A stretch of DNA of 64,000 nucleotides from Nocardioides anomalus (GCF_011046535.1 NZ_CP049257.1:868001-932000); one strand, 5' to 3'. Positions 1 through 10,298 are shown, numbered from the stretch's first letter. Notes: generated from the sequence alone by a model not told the origin. Program-made: numbers and translations.

Positions 1-68
1 CCGAGCAGCTGCGACGCGCCTCGCGTCGCGTGGAGGACGCGAGGTACGCGGGGCAGCGCGGCTCGTGA
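1..68 (+). CDS. 3' end of an upstream gene (partial, product unknown)
   Basis: A reading frame open from the window edge ends at a TGA at 66-68. The visible C-terminus is about 21 residues, rich in Arg, Glu and Ala, and ends ARYAGQRGS. It lies 62 bp ahead of the dynamin-like GTPase on the same strand. Actinobacterial GTPases of this kind often come in adjacent pairs, so it could be a partner GTPase, but nothing in this short tail proves it. Another frame is also open to 79, so the assignment is weak. Confidence 0.35.
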   Translation, partial: EQLRRASRRVEDARYAGQRGS

Positions 69-130
69 GCAGCCACTAGGTTGGGACCACCCCACCCGCC
101 ACCTGTCCACACCGCACATCGAGGGAGACG

Positions 131-1807
131 ATGACGTCGTTGCTCGAGGGCGCCCGCCGGCTCGTCACGCGCGGGTCCGACCTGGGCGGGCGCATCGAGG
201 CGCTGGAGTCCGCGGTCTCCGCGGCCCGGGGCCGGCTGCCCGACGACGTGGTCGACGACGCTGCCGGGGTCGTGGACCGGGCGGGCTCACGGCTCCGGCT
301 GTCCGCCGACCACACCGTGGTCGCCATCGCCGGCGCCACCGGCTCGGGCAAGTCCTCGACCTTCAACGCGCTCACCGGACTCGAGCTCTCCGCGGTCGGC
401 GTACGCCGCCCCACCACCTCGTGGGCCACCGCCTGCGTGTGGGGGAGCGAGGGCGCGCAGGAGCTGCTCGAGTGGCTCGGGATCCCGCCGCGCCACCAGA
501 CTACCCGCGACTCGATGCTCGACTCCTCCGGGTCCCTCTCGCCGGCCACGCGCCGCGAGGACCGCGCCATGGAGGGCGTGGTCCTGCTCGACCTGCCCGA
601 CCACGACTCCACCGAGGTCGCCCACCACCTCGAGGTCGACCGCATCGTCAAGCTGGCCGACCTGCTGGTGTGGGTGCTGGACCCGCAGAAGTACGCCGAC
701 GCCGCCATCCACGACCGCTACCTCGCGCCCCAGGCCTCGCACGCCGGCGTCATGGTCGTCGTGCTCAACCACATCGACACCGTGCCCGAGGACCGCCGCG
801 CCTCGATGCTGGCCGACGTGCGCCGCCTGCTCGACGCCGACGGCCTGTCCGACGTGCCCGTGATCGCCACCAGCGCCCGCCACGGCGACGGCATCGCCGA
901 GCTCCGCGCCGAGATCGCGCGCCGCGTGGCCGACAAGAAGGCGACCCGCGCCCGCATCGAGGCCGACGTCCGCGGCGTCGCCACCCGCCTCTCCGAGGCC
1001 TGCGGTCCCGGTCGCCCCCGCTCCCTCGCCGCCGGCCGCGTGCAGGCCCTCGACGAGGCGCTGGCCGACTCGGCCGGCGTACCGACCGTGGTCGAGGCCA
1101 TCGAGCGCTCCACCCGGATGCGCGCCCGCGCCGCCACGGGCTGGCCGGTCGTCTCCTGGCTGTCGCGCCTGCGCCCCGACCCGCTGCGCCGCCTGCACCT
1201 CGACCTCGGCGCCGACGGCCGCCTGCTGACCGGTCGTGCGCGCACCTCGATCCCCACCGCCACGCCGGTCCAGCGCGCCAAGGTCGACACCGAGGTCCGC
1301 GCCCTGGCCGACGACGTCTCCGCCGGCATGACCCGCCCGTGGGCCGACGCCGTGCGCCGCGCCTCCCTCGCCCAGGTCGACGACATGGGCGACCAGCTCG
1401 ACGCCGCCGTCAGCGGCACCGACCTCGGCGTCTCCACGGTGCCCTCCTGGGCCGGCCTGGTCCGCGTCGTGCAGTGGTTGCTGATCCTGGCCGTGCTCGT
1501 CGGCGGCGCCTGGACCGTCGCCCTCGCGGCCTCCGGTGGCCTCGGCTCCTCCTCCGTCCCGTCGGTGTCCGGCATCGACCTGCCGCTGCTGCTGCTCATC
1601 GGTGGCGTGGTGCTCGGCATCCTCCTGGCGCTGGTGTGCGGACCGCTGGTCGACCTCACCGCCCGCCGCCGTGCCGCCGCCGCGGACCGACGACTGCGCG
1701 AGGCGGTCAGCCAGGTGTCGTCCGCGCTGGTGGTCGCGCCGGTCGAGCAGGAGCTCGACGCCTTCCGGGCCGTGCGCAACGGCCTGGACCAGGTGCTCGC
1801 GACCTAG
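131..1807 (+). CDS. Dynamin-like / YfjP-type membrane GTPase
   Basis: A 558-residue P-loop GTPase. The P-loop GATGSGKS is at about residues 68-75, a G3-like DLPD near 154, and the G4 motif NHID at about 213-216. Two hydrophobic segments near residues 447-468 and 484-508 should anchor the C-terminal half in the membrane, as in bacterial dynamin-like or YfjP/Era-like GTPases. The ATG at 131 follows a GGAGA Shine-Dalgarno sequence. The middle section is rich in Arg and Asp, as usual for this family. The cellular role (membrane remodelling or stress) is inferred from family type only. Confidence 0.8.
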   Translation: MTSLLEGARRLVTRGSDLGGRIEALESAVSAARGRLPDDVVDDAAGVVDRAGSRLRLSADHTVVAIAGATGSGKSSTFNALTGLELSAVGVRRPTTSWATACVWGSEGAQELLEWLGIPPRHQTTRDSMLDSSGSLSPATRREDRAMEGVVLLDLPDHDSTEVAHHLEVDRIVKLADLLVWVLDPQKYADAAIHDRYLAPQASHAGVMVVVLNHIDTVPEDRRASMLADVRRLLDADGLSDVPVIATSARHGDGIAELRAEIARRVADKKATRARIEADVRGVATRLSEACGPGRPRSLAAGRVQALDEALADSAGVPTVVEAIERSTRMRARAATGWPVVSWLSRLRPDPLRRLHLDLGADGRLLTGRARTSIPTATPVQRAKVDTEVRALADDVSAGMTRPWADAVRRASLAQVDDMGDQLDAAVSGTDLGVSTVPSWAGLVRVVQWLLILAVLVGGAWTVALAASGGLGSSSVPSVSGIDLPLLLLIGGVVLGILLALVCGPLVDLTARRRAAAADRRLREAVSQVSSALVVAPVEQELDAFRAVRNGLDQVLAT

Positions 1808-1915
1808 CGGCCACTGCCTCCTCACCGCGCCCCCGCCGGTCGACGGGCGGTGCGGAATGAGCGCGCAGCCGCGGGTGTTGGCCCGGCACTCTCACCACCA
1901 GCCTCGGAGGTCGCC

Positions 1916-2944
1916 TTGCACGTCGGCGTGGACAGCTTCGTCTCGCGGGTCACCGACCCGTCGACCGGTCATGTCGTCGGCCCCGCCGAGCGGATGGCCC
2001 ACCTGCTCGAGGAGATCGAGCTCGCCGACCGGTCCGGGCTCTACTCGTTCGGCATCGGCGAGCACCACCGTGAGGAGTACTACGACTCCGCGCCCCCCGT
2101 GATCCTCGCGGCGGCCGCCGCGCGCACGACGTCCATCCGGCTCGGCAGCGCGGTGGCGGTGCTGAGCGCGGCCGACCCGGTGCGGCTCTTCCAGCAGTTC
2201 GCGACGCTCGACCTGATCTCGGGCGGCCGGACCGACCTGGTGGTCGGGCGCGGCTCCTTCGTCGAGTCCTTCCCGCTGTTCGGCCTCGACCTGGCGGACT
2301 ACGACTCGTTGTTCGCCGAGAAGCTCGACCTGCTGCTCCAGATCCGCGAGGCACCGCACGTGACCTGGTCCGGGAAGCACCGCCCTCCCCTCACGGGCCA
2401 GGGCGTCTACCCGCGACCGGTGCAGGAGCGGCTGCCGATCTGGGTCGGCGTCGGCGGTACGCCGGAGTCCTTCGTGCGCGCCGGCGTGCTGGGCCTGCCG
2501 CTGATGGTCGCGATCATCGGCGGCGAGCCGCGACGCTTCGGGCCGCTGGTCGAGCTCTACCGCCGCGCCGGTGCAGAGGCCGGTCACGCACCCGCGGACC
2601 TGCAGGTCGGGCTGCACGTCTTCGGCTACGTCGGGGAGAGCCGTCGCCACGCCGCGGACACGATCTACCCGGGCTGGCACGAGATGTTCACCTCGGTCGC
2701 CCGCGAGCGGGGCTTCCCGCCGCCCAACCGCGCGCAGTTCGACGCCACGAGCGGACCGGACGGCGCCTTCTTCCTCGGCGACCCCGACCAGATCGTGACC
2801 AAGCTCGGGCGCGTGGCCGAGCAGCTCGGCGGCGTCGACCGGGTCTCGCTGCAGATGACCAACCCGCGCCTGGCCCACGACGACCTGCTGCGCGGCATCG
2901 AGCTGCTCGGCACCGAGGTCGCCCCGCGGGTAGCCGACCTCTAG
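1916..2944 (+). CDS. LLM-class flavin-dependent oxidoreductase
   Basis: A luciferase-like monooxygenase of about 342 residues, a TIM-barrel enzyme expected to use reduced F420 or FMN. Diagnostic stretches are the N-terminal FGIGEHHREEYYDSAP, the LGSAVAVLSAADPVRLFQQ segment, and WVGVGGTPESF in the second half. I choose the TTG at 1916 as start: a GGAGG lies at 1906-1910, five bases upstream, and the family begins with a beta strand like HVGVDSF. A start at 1850 would add a non-homologous tail. The substrate is unknown. Confidence 0.85.
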   Translation: MHVGVDSFVSRVTDPSTGHVVGPAERMAHLLEEIELADRSGLYSFGIGEHHREEYYDSAPPVILAAAAARTTSIRLGSAVAVLSAADPVRLFQQFATLDLISGGRTDLVVGRGSFVESFPLFGLDLADYDSLFAEKLDLLLQIREAPHVTWSGKHRPPLTGQGVYPRPVQERLPIWVGVGGTPESFVRAGVLGLPLMVAIIGGEPRRFGPLVELYRRAGAEAGHAPADLQVGLHVFGYVGESRRHAADTIYPGWHEMFTSVARERGFPPPNRAQFDATSGPDGAFFLGDPDQIVTKLGRVAEQLGGVDRVSLQMTNPRLAHDDLLRGIELLGTEVAPRVADL

Positions 2945-3127
2945 CCGGGCGCCGGGGGTCGAGCCCGCGCGGCGTCCCGCGCGCGGCCCGCGTCCCGTCA
3001 CCGGTCCAGCCCGCCGCCGCCCGGACCGTGCGCAGCGGTCCGGGTGACGCCGGGCGACCGGCCCGGGGCGCCCGTGCGGCGGGCGTGGGTGCGCTGGGCG
3101 CGACCCCGGCCGGCTCGTGGGGTCGGC

Positions 3128-3568
3128 TCAGGCGGCGGCTCCCTGGGGCACCACCTCCTCCTCCGCGGAGGCCGCGCCGGCGGCCGCCGGGTCGGGAGCC
3201 AGGGCCGGGCCGGGACCGGTCCTGGCGAAGGTGCCGGTGCCGCGGTTGAGGTCGTGGCCGACGAAGGTGGCGTCGACCTCCAACGTGGTGCCGGAGCCTT
3301 GGGCGTTGGACCACTCGCGCCCGGTGAGGCGACCGTGCACGACCACGGGGTCGCCCTTGTGCAGCGACGCGGCGCAGTTGCGGGCCAGGGCGCGCCAGGC
3401 CGTGACGGTGTACCAGGTGGTGTCGCCGTCCACCCAGGCGCCGGTGGTGCGGTCGGGCCAGCGGGGCGTGGTGCCGACGCGGAAGCTGGCGACCGCGCCC
3501 TTGGCGGTGTCGTGGAAGCGGACGTCGCCTCCGAGGTTGCCCTGGAGGGTCACGTGGGTCTCGTTCAT
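3128..3568 (-). CDS. ssb: Single-stranded DNA-binding protein (short SSB paralogue)
   Basis: A 146-residue protein with one OB fold: MNETHVTLQGNLGGDVRF at the N-terminus and WYTVTAWRALARNCAASLHKG in the middle, the classic SSB core. The tail is Ala/Pro/Glu-rich and ends VVPQGAAA, so it lacks the acidic DDxPF tip of replication SSBs. This suggests a secondary SSB used in recombination or competence-like processes. The ATG at 3568 is preceded by GGAGA. An upstream in-frame ATG at 3601 would add 11 residues and fits the family less well. Confidence 0.88.
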   Translation of the reverse strand: MNETHVTLQGNLGGDVRFHDTAKGAVASFRVGTTPRWPDRTTGAWVDGDTTWYTVTAWRALARNCAASLHKGDPVVVHGRLTGREWSNAQGSGTTLEVDATFVGHDLNRGTGTFARTGPGPALAPDPAAAGAASAEEEVVPQGAAA

Positions 3569-3714
3569 GCGGTCTCCGTCGAGGAAGGGGTCAGTGCGCA
3601 CGACGGTGCCTCATCGAGCCGACCCGACGCAGGCCCGCCGACGCCACCTGTGGAGGACGGGCCCGGAGCACGCGATTGTGGAAGGTTCGTGGCCCGCAAC
3701 TAGGCTCGTGGACC

Positions 3715-5397
<1,683 letters not shown>

Positions 5398-5420
5398 CCG
5401 CGCGGCGGGCCGGGGATCCG

Positions 5421-5903
5421 CTAGCGGATCTCCATCTCGGGGTGGTCGGAGATCAGGTTGTCCGAGACCGCGTCCATGACGCGGCCGAGGGCCTCGAAGT
5501 CCGCGTCGCTGGCCAGGTCCACGAGGTGCTCGCGCACGCCGGTCACGTGCGAGGGGGCGGCGCGGACGAGCAGGTCGTGGCCTTTCTCCGTGAGCGTGGC
5601 CAGGATGCCGCGGCCGTCCTCAGGTGAGCTGGAGCGCTGGACCAGGCCCTGCTTCTCCATGCGGGTGACGGTGTGGGTCACCCGGCTGCGGCTGTGGGCC
5701 AGGGCGTCGGCGAGGGCGGCCATGCGCATCTGGCCGTCGCGCTCGGAGAGGCGCACGAGGATCTCGTACTCGACCAGGGAGATGTCGTGCGCGCGGCGCA
5801 GGTCCTCGTCGAGGCGGTCGAAGAGCAGGGTGGTGCCCATGACCAGCGCGCGCCACGAGCGCTGCTGGCCGACGTCGAGCCACCGAGTCTCCTCCGCCTC
5901 CAC
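5421..5903 (-). CDS. MarR-family transcriptional regulator
   Basis: A 160-residue winged-helix regulator. The recognition region is around residues 56-85 (RMAALADALAHSRSRVTHTV), followed by the wing QRSSSPEDGRGILATLT, both typical of MarR proteins. It is convergent with ettA and lies 75 bp downstream of the thiolase gene on the same strand, so it could be co-transcribed with it. The ligand is unknown. Confidence 0.9.
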   Translation of the reverse strand: MEAEETRWLDVGQQRSWRALVMGTTLLFDRLDEDLRRAHDISLVEYEILVRLSERDGQMRMAALADALAHSRSRVTHTVTRMEKQGLVQRSSSPEDGRGILATLTEKGHDLLVRAAPSHVTGVREHLVDLASDADFEALGRVMDAVSDNLISDHPEMEIR

Positions 5904-5978
5904 GCGGGGGATCCTAATCCGCCGGTCAGGCGCGACCTACCCGACCTCCCGGCGAAGCGCTGAGAAGTCGGGTGCGGG

Positions 5979-7196
5979 TCAGGACAGGCGCTCCAGGATG
6001 AGCGCCATGCCCTGACCGCCGCCGACGCACATGGTGATGAGGCCGGTGGACTTGTCGTGGAAGTCGAGGCTGTTGAGCATCGTGTTCTGCAGGCGGGCGC
6101 CGGTCATGCCGAACGGGTGGCCGACCGCGATGGCGCCGCCGTTGACGTTGAGGCGGTCCAGGTCGATGCCGAGGTCCTGGTACGACGGCACGACCTGTGC
6201 CGCGAACGCCTCGTTGATCTCGACCAGGTCGATGTCGTCGATGGACATCCCGGCGTGGGCGAGGGCGCGCTTGGAGGCCTCGACCGGGCCGAGGCCCATG
6301 ATCTCGGGCGACAGGCCGGAGACGCCGGTGGAGACGATGCGGGCCAGCGGGGTCAGGCCGAGCTCGGCGGCCTTGGTGTCGCTCATGATGATGACGGCGG
6401 CGGCGCCGTCGTTGAGGGCGCAGCAGTTGCCGGCGGTGACCACGCCGTCGGGGCGGAAGACCGGCTGCAGCTGCGAGACCGCGTCGTAGGTGACGCCGGC
6501 GCGCGGGCCGTCGTCGGCGGAGACGACGGTGCCGTCGGGGGTGGTGACCGGGGTGATCTCGCGCTGCCAGAAGCCGTCGGCGAGGGCCTTCTCGGCGAGG
6601 TTCTGCGAGCGGACGCCGAACTCGTCGAGCTCCTTGCGGTCCAGGCCGCGCAGCTTGGCGACGTTCTCGGCCGTCTGGCCCATCGCGATGTAGACGTCGG
6701 GGAGGGTGTCGTCCTCACGCGGGTCGTGCCAGCCCTGGCCGCCCTGCGCCTGCTCCTCGGTGCGCGCCTTGGCCTCGTCGAAGAGGTGGTTCTGGGTGTC
6801 GGGCCAGTGGTCCGAGGTGCCCTTGGCGAAGCGCGAGACGGTCTCGACACCGGCGGAGAGGAACACGTCGCCCTCGCCGGCCTTGATGGCGTGGAAGGCC
6901 ATCCGGGTGGTCTGCACCGAGGAGGAGCAGTAGCGCGTGATGGTGGCACCGGGGACCTCGTCGAGGCCGAGCAGCACGTTGACGACGCGGGCCATGTTGT
7001 TGCCGGACTCGCCGCCGGGCAGCCCGCAGCCGAGGTAGTGGTCGTCGATGGTCGTCGGGTCCAGCTCGGGCACCTTGGCCAGCGCGGCCTGGATGATCGT
7101 CGCGGTCAGGTCGTCGGGACGCAGGTCCTTGAGCGAGCCCTTGTTGGCGCGGCCGATGGGGGAGCGGGCGGCGGAGACGATCACGGCTTCAGGCAT
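5979..7196 (-). CDS. Acetyl-CoA C-acetyltransferase (thiolase)
   Basis: A 405-residue thiolase, exchanging acyl groups between CoA thioesters in beta-oxidation or acetoacetyl-CoA metabolism. The nucleophilic Cys lies in TRYCSSSVQTTRMA near residue 90, the C-terminal His in AVGHPFGMTGAR, and the second catalytic Cys in MCVGGGQGMALILE. NEAFAAQ is also present. Length is normal. It starts with ATG (MPEAVIVSAARSPIGR), the usual thiolase opening. The neighbouring TetR and MarR regulators may control fatty-acid metabolism genes, an inference from position only. Confidence 0.95.
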   Translation of the reverse strand: MPEAVIVSAARSPIGRANKGSLKDLRPDDLTATIIQAALAKVPELDPTTIDDHYLGCGLPGGESGNNMARVVNVLLGLDEVPGATITRYCSSSVQTTRMAFHAIKAGEGDVFLSAGVETVSRFAKGTSDHWPDTQNHLFDEAKARTEEQAQGGQGWHDPREDDTLPDVYIAMGQTAENVAKLRGLDRKELDEFGVRSQNLAEKALADGFWQREITPVTTPDGTVVSADDGPRAGVTYDAVSQLQPVFRPDGVVTAGNCCALNDGAAAVIIMSDTKAAELGLTPLARIVSTGVSGLSPEIMGLGPVEASKRALAHAGMSIDDIDLVEINEAFAAQVVPSYQDLGIDLDRLNVNGGAIAVGHPFGMTGARLQNTMLNSLDFHDKSTGLITMCVGGGQGMALILERLS

Positions 7197-7238
7197 GAGC
7201 CCGAGCCTAGGGGACGTCGCAGAGGACGGCGGTGTGAC

Positions 7239-7859
7239 TCACGCCTCGGTGAGCGCGTGCAGGATCAGGCGCAGCGACTCCGACAGGAACGGCCGCCGCT
7301 CGGCCGGCGGCTTCTGCAGCGCCGCCACCAGCAGCCCGTCGGAGGCGGCCACCAGCGCCTCGGCGGTGCGCCCGTCGTGCCGCTTGCCGCGCGAGGCCAG
7401 GGTCGCGTCGACGACGGCCACGAGCCGGTCGCGGTACTCCGCCAGGACCGCGGCCAGGGCGGGGTTGCGCGAGCCCTCCATGGACAGCTCGATGCGCGCC
7501 AGGATCAGCTCGCCCTCGTCCAGCCAGCTCTCGAAGGCCTCGACGACCGTGGTCACCACCCGCTCCGGCAGCCCCGGCTCGTCAGTGCCGAGGGCGGCCA
7601 GCTGGTCGGCCAGGTCCCGCACGTCCTGACCGCACTGCGCCGCGACGTACGCCGTGAGACCGGTCTGCAGCGCCTCCCGCGTCCGGAAGTACGCCGAGCA
7701 GGTGCCCTCCGGCAGCCCCGCCCGCCGGTCGACGGCCCGGTGGGTCAGGCCCCGCAGGCCCTCCTCGGCCACCACGTGCAGCGCGGCCTCGAGCAGCGCG
7801 CGACGTCGCGGCGAGAGCGCGGGCGCCTCGGACTCGGCGGCTGTGACGGACGGCACCAC
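7239..7859 (-). CDS. TetR/AcrR-family transcriptional regulator
   Basis: About 206 residues with an N-terminal helix-turn-helix (LTHRAVDRRAGLPEGTCSAYF, about residues 39-58) and a helical ligand-binding C-terminal half. I take the GTG at 7859 as start; the open frame continues upstream, but only through the operator region and antisense to the next gene. Two palindromes between this gene and the divergent small membrane gene at 7953 are the obvious operators, so it probably represses both itself and that gene. Confidence 0.88.
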   Translation of the reverse strand: MVPSVTAAESEAPALSPRRRALLEAALHVVAEEGLRGLTHRAVDRRAGLPEGTCSAYFRTREALQTGLTAYVAAQCGQDVRDLADQLAALGTDEPGLPERVVTTVVEAFESWLDEGELILARIELSMEGSRNPALAAVLAEYRDRLVAVVDATLASRGKRHDGRTAEALVAASDGLLVAALQKPPAERRPFLSESLRLILHALTEA

Positions 7860-7905
7860 CCCATTGTGCCGTCGGGCTTGCGGAGCGCCCACGAGCGGCG
7901 TACTT

Positions 7906-7919
7906 TCTACAGATGTAGA
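7906..7919. promoter_or_regulatory. Putative TetR operator, half-site pair 1
   Basis: The 14-bp palindrome TCTACAGATGTAGA has six-base arms around a two-base centre. It lies between the divergent TetR gene and the small membrane gene at 7953. It is AT-rich in a very GC-rich region, as expected of a promoter/operator. Assignment to the adjacent TetR protein is inference from position and symmetry. Confidence 0.7.
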
Positions 7920-7923
7920 GAAT

Positions 7924-7937
7924 TCTACAAACGTAGA
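7924..7937. promoter_or_regulatory. Putative TetR operator, half-site pair 2
   Basis: The second palindrome is TCTACAAACGTAGA, with five-base arms TCTAC/GTAGA. Its centre is 18 bp from the centre of the first, with a GAATTC overlapping the gap. The two sites share the same arms, so two dimers could bind side by side. The second site lies only about 15 bp before the start codon of the 7953 gene. Confidence 0.68.
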
Positions 7938-7952
7938 AAAGGAGCAACCGCC

Positions 7953-8132
7953 ATGCTGTACGACCTCTCCGGCGTCCTGCCGTTCTTCGTCGTGATCGCC
8001 CTGCTGGCCGTGGCCGGCGCCGTCGCGTCGCTCACCGTCCTCGGGCGCGAGGTGACCCACCACCACCGGGTCCGCGTCGCGCGTCACCAGAGCATCCCGA
8101 CCTACTACCGCCGCCTCGTCCTGGCCCACTGA
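7953..8132 (+). CDS. Small single-pass membrane protein under TetR control
   Basis: A 59-residue protein: a hydrophobic helix at about residues 9-31 (FFVVIALLAVAGAVASLTVL) followed by a basic, His-rich tail containing HHHRVRVARHQ. ATG at 7953 is preceded by AAGGAG at a good distance. The gene is expressed divergently from the TetR regulator and directly downstream of two operator palindromes, which argues that it is real despite its size. I recognise no family. Its function is unknown. Confidence 0.72.
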   Translation: MLYDLSGVLPFFVVIALLAVAGAVASLTVLGREVTHHHRVRVARHQSIPTYYRRLVLAH

Positions 8133-8170
8133 GCCCCCGGGGCGCGAGCGCGCTCTGGCAGAGTCGGGGC

Positions 8171-9022
8171 GTGCGCCACCGCTACGAGTGCCCGATGCGC
8201 TGGGCCGACCTGGACCAGCTCGGTCACGTCAACAACGTGGTGTACGTCGACTACCTCCAGGAGGCGCGCGTCGACATGCTCCGCGCCCACGGGCGTGGGC
8301 CGGAGCGGCTGGCCGAGGGCCTGGTCGTGGCCCGGCATGAGGTCACCTACCTCAAGACGCTGACCTTCGACTTCCGTCCGGTCTCCATCGAGTGCTGGGT
8401 GACCGAGGTCAAGGCCGCCAGCTTCACCATGGCCTACGAGATCTTCCACGAGGACGCCGAGGCCGGCCGGGTGGTCTACCTGCGCGCGACCACCGTGCTC
8501 ACGCCGTACGTCTTCGCCGAGGAGCGGCCCCGCCGGATCGCCCCGGAGGAGCGCGCCGCCCTCGAGCAGCACCTCGAGCCCGACGCCCAGCCCCGGCGCC
8601 GCACGCCCGCGCTGGCCGAGTCCCGCTCGCTCTACCCCGTCCACGTCCGGTTCTCCGACGTCGACGTCTACGGCCACGTCAACAACGTGAAGTACTTCGA
8701 GTACCTCCAGGAGTCCCGCGTCACCCTCGTCAACGAGCTGGTCCCGCAGCGTCGGTTCAGCGTCGTGGTGGCCCAGACCGACGTGGACTACCTGCGCCCG
8801 CTGCTGTTCCGCCCGGAGCCCTACGCCTGCCACTCGGTCATCAGCCGGGTCGGCACCCGCTCGATGACGATCGACTCCGAGATCCGCGACGGCGACCAGC
8901 CCCTCGCGCGCGCCCAGGTCACCGTGGTCTTCTTCGACCTGGCCAGCGAGCGCTCCACCGAGCCGGATCCCGAGGTCCGCGCGAGCCTGGAGGCCGCGGC
9001 CCTCCAGGTCAGGCCGAGCTGA
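8171..9022 (+). CDS. Acyl-CoA thioesterase with tandem hot-dog domains
   Basis: A 283-residue protein made of two 4HBT-type hot-dog domains. Each carries the same core: WADLDQLGHVNNVVYVDYLQ at about 11-30 and FSDVDVYGHVNN at about 160-171 followed by KYFEYLQESRV. In such proteins the Asp and His-Asn-Asn segment forms the active site that hydrolyses acyl-CoA. The duplication in one chain replaces the usual homodimer. Start is GTG at 8171. The 3' end overlaps the convergent sigma gene by 14 bp. Confidence 0.88.
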   Translation: MRHRYECPMRWADLDQLGHVNNVVYVDYLQEARVDMLRAHGRGPERLAEGLVVARHEVTYLKTLTFDFRPVSIECWVTEVKAASFTMAYEIFHEDAEAGRVVYLRATTVLTPYVFAEERPRRIAPEERAALEQHLEPDAQPRRRTPALAESRSLYPVHVRFSDVDVYGHVNNVKYFEYLQESRVTLVNELVPQRRFSVVVAQTDVDYLRPLLFRPEPYACHSVISRVGTRSMTIDSEIRDGDQPLARAQVTVVFFDLASERSTEPDPEVRASLEAAALQVRPS

Positions 9023-9554
9023 GCAGCGCCAGGCTGGCTCCGGCGTCGCGCAGGCGCCGCAGCGCGCGGTGCCGCGCCACTCGTACGGCGACCGGCGTCA
9101 TGCCCAGTGCCTGGGCGGCGTCGGCCACGCTGAGCCCGACCACGTCGACGCAGGCCACCACGTCGCGCTCGCGCGGGGACAGGCCGGCCAGCACCTCGCG
9201 CACCCACGCCTGACCGGGCACGGTGGTCTCCGGTCCGGCGACCACCACGGTGGGGATGTCCTCGACCGGGTCGGTCTGGCGGCGCCCGGCCCGGCGGCGG
9301 GCGTTGGCGGCCACCCGGCGGGCGATCCCGAACAGCCACCCGCCGAACTCCTCGGCGCTCCCGTGGTAGTCGTGCACCTTCTCGGCCGCCGTCAGCCAGG
9401 TCTGCCCGGCGACGTCCTCGGCGGCGTACGCCCCATCGGTGCCGGAGCGCGTCTCGAGCCAGACCACGAGGCGCCCGGCGTGCGCGCGGTAGAGCGCGCG
9501 CCACGCGTCCTGGTCGCCCTGCTTGGCCGCGGCGACGACGGCGTCGTCCCTCAC
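9009..9554 (-). CDS. ECF-type RNA polymerase sigma factor
   Basis: A 181-residue protein with region 2 (AWRALYRAHAGRLVVWLETR to GGWLFGIARRVAANARRR) and region 4 (LSPRERDVVACVDVVGLSVA onwards, ending VAVRVARHRALRRLRDA). Start is a GTG at 9554 that overlaps the stop of the upstream membrane-protein gene as GTGA, so the two are translationally coupled. The much longer open frame upstream is a shadow of that partner's repeat. Confidence 0.88.
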   Translation of the reverse strand: MRDDAVVAAAKQGDQDAWRALYRAHAGRLVVWLETRSGTDGAYAAEDVAGQTWLTAAEKVHDYHGSAEEFGGWLFGIARRVAANARRRAGRRQTDPVEDIPTVVVAGPETTVPGQAWVREVLAGLSPRERDVVACVDVVGLSVADAAQALGMTPVAVRVARHRALRRLRDAGASLALLSSA

Positions 9555-10243
9555 CGCTGGTGGCCCCGGCCGGGCGCGCCGCCCTGGGGGTGGGGAGGGT
9601 GCACGGGGTGGCTCGGGTGGCTCGGGTGGCTCGGGTGGACCGGGTGGACCGGGTGGACCGGGTGGACCGGGTGGGCCGGGTGGGCCGGGTGGGCCGGGTG
9701 CGGGGGCTCGGTCGGCTCCGGCGCCCTGCTCGGCCCCGCGGGGTGGTGCGCCTCGGCGTGCCCCCTCGCCTTGCTCTTCCCCTTGCCCTTCCCCGTGCCG
9801 GGCGGACCGGTCGTCGCGCCCGGGGCGGCCGAGGCCGACGGGGGAGCCGCGGCCGCGCCGAGCGGCGACGGGTCGGGACCCGGGGTGACCCCGACGCCGG
9901 GCGCGGGCCGGTGGACAGGCTCCGGGCTCAGCGGGGAGTGGGTGCCGGGCAGCGCGCCGGCGAGCCACGAGACGCCGGCGACGGCCGCCACGCCGGCCGC
10001 GGCGAGCAGGACGCGCCCGGTGCCTGCGGCGCCGGGGGCCGCGCCGGCGCTGCGGGCGGAGAGCTCGGCGAGCAGTCGCGGGTCGGGCTCCAGCTCGGGT
10101 ACGTCGAGCCGCAGGTCGAGCACGCTGTCCCCCTCCCGGACGACCACCAGAGGCGCCGGAGGTGACCCGGCGGCAGCGCGGGGGGCGCAGACCGCCGGGC
10201 CGTACCCGCCTCGTCTGGGTCGAGGCGGGAGCTCCTCCGACAC
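9551..10243 (-). CDS. Membrane protein with His-Pro repeat, coupled to ECF sigma factor
   Basis: A 230-residue protein with no family I recognise. Residues 1-75 are a cytosolic part containing an acidic stretch (LDVPELEPDPRLLAEL). One hydrophobic helix follows at about 78-97 (VLLAAAGVAAVAGVSWLAGA), then a Pro/Ala/Gly-rich external region that ends in a run of His-Pro-X triplets (X = Ala, Val or Ser). Its stop overlaps the GTG of the ECF sigma gene. Topology and coupling fit a transmembrane anti-sigma factor, although gene order is reversed from the usual sigma-first layout. The His-rich tail could bind metal. Both ideas are inference. Confidence 0.7.
   Translation of the reverse strand: MSEELPPRPRRGGYGPAVCAPRAAAGSPPAPLVVVREGDSVLDLRLDVPELEPDPRLLAELSARSAGAAPGAAGTGRVLLAAAGVAAVAGVSWLAGALPGTHSPLSPEPVHRPAPGVGVTPGPDPSPLGAAAAPPSASAAPGATTGPPGTGKGKGKSKARGHAEAHHPAGPSRAPEPTEPPHPAHPAHPAHPVHPVHPVHPVHPSHPSHPSHPVHPPHPQGGAPGRGHQR
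9607..9696 (-). repeat. Ten tandem 9-bp units encoding HPS/HPV/HPA
   Basis: On the plus strand there are three GGTGGCTCG, four GGTGGACCG and three GGTGGGCCG units in an unbroken row. Read on the minus strand they give three HPA, four HPV and three HPS triplets inside the 9551-10243 protein. The block pattern, identical units grouped together, is typical of recent slippage expansion. Confidence 0.95.
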
Positions 10244-10298
10244 CCGCTTCCTGTCACGGGCGCCGCGGAGCGTTACAGCCGGCGGCGGGATCTTCTCG

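Noticed and set aside
9607..9696. Short direct repeats considered as a CRISPR or minisatellite locus
   Set aside because: Units are 9 bp with no spacers and stay in frame inside a coding sequence, so this is a protein repeat.
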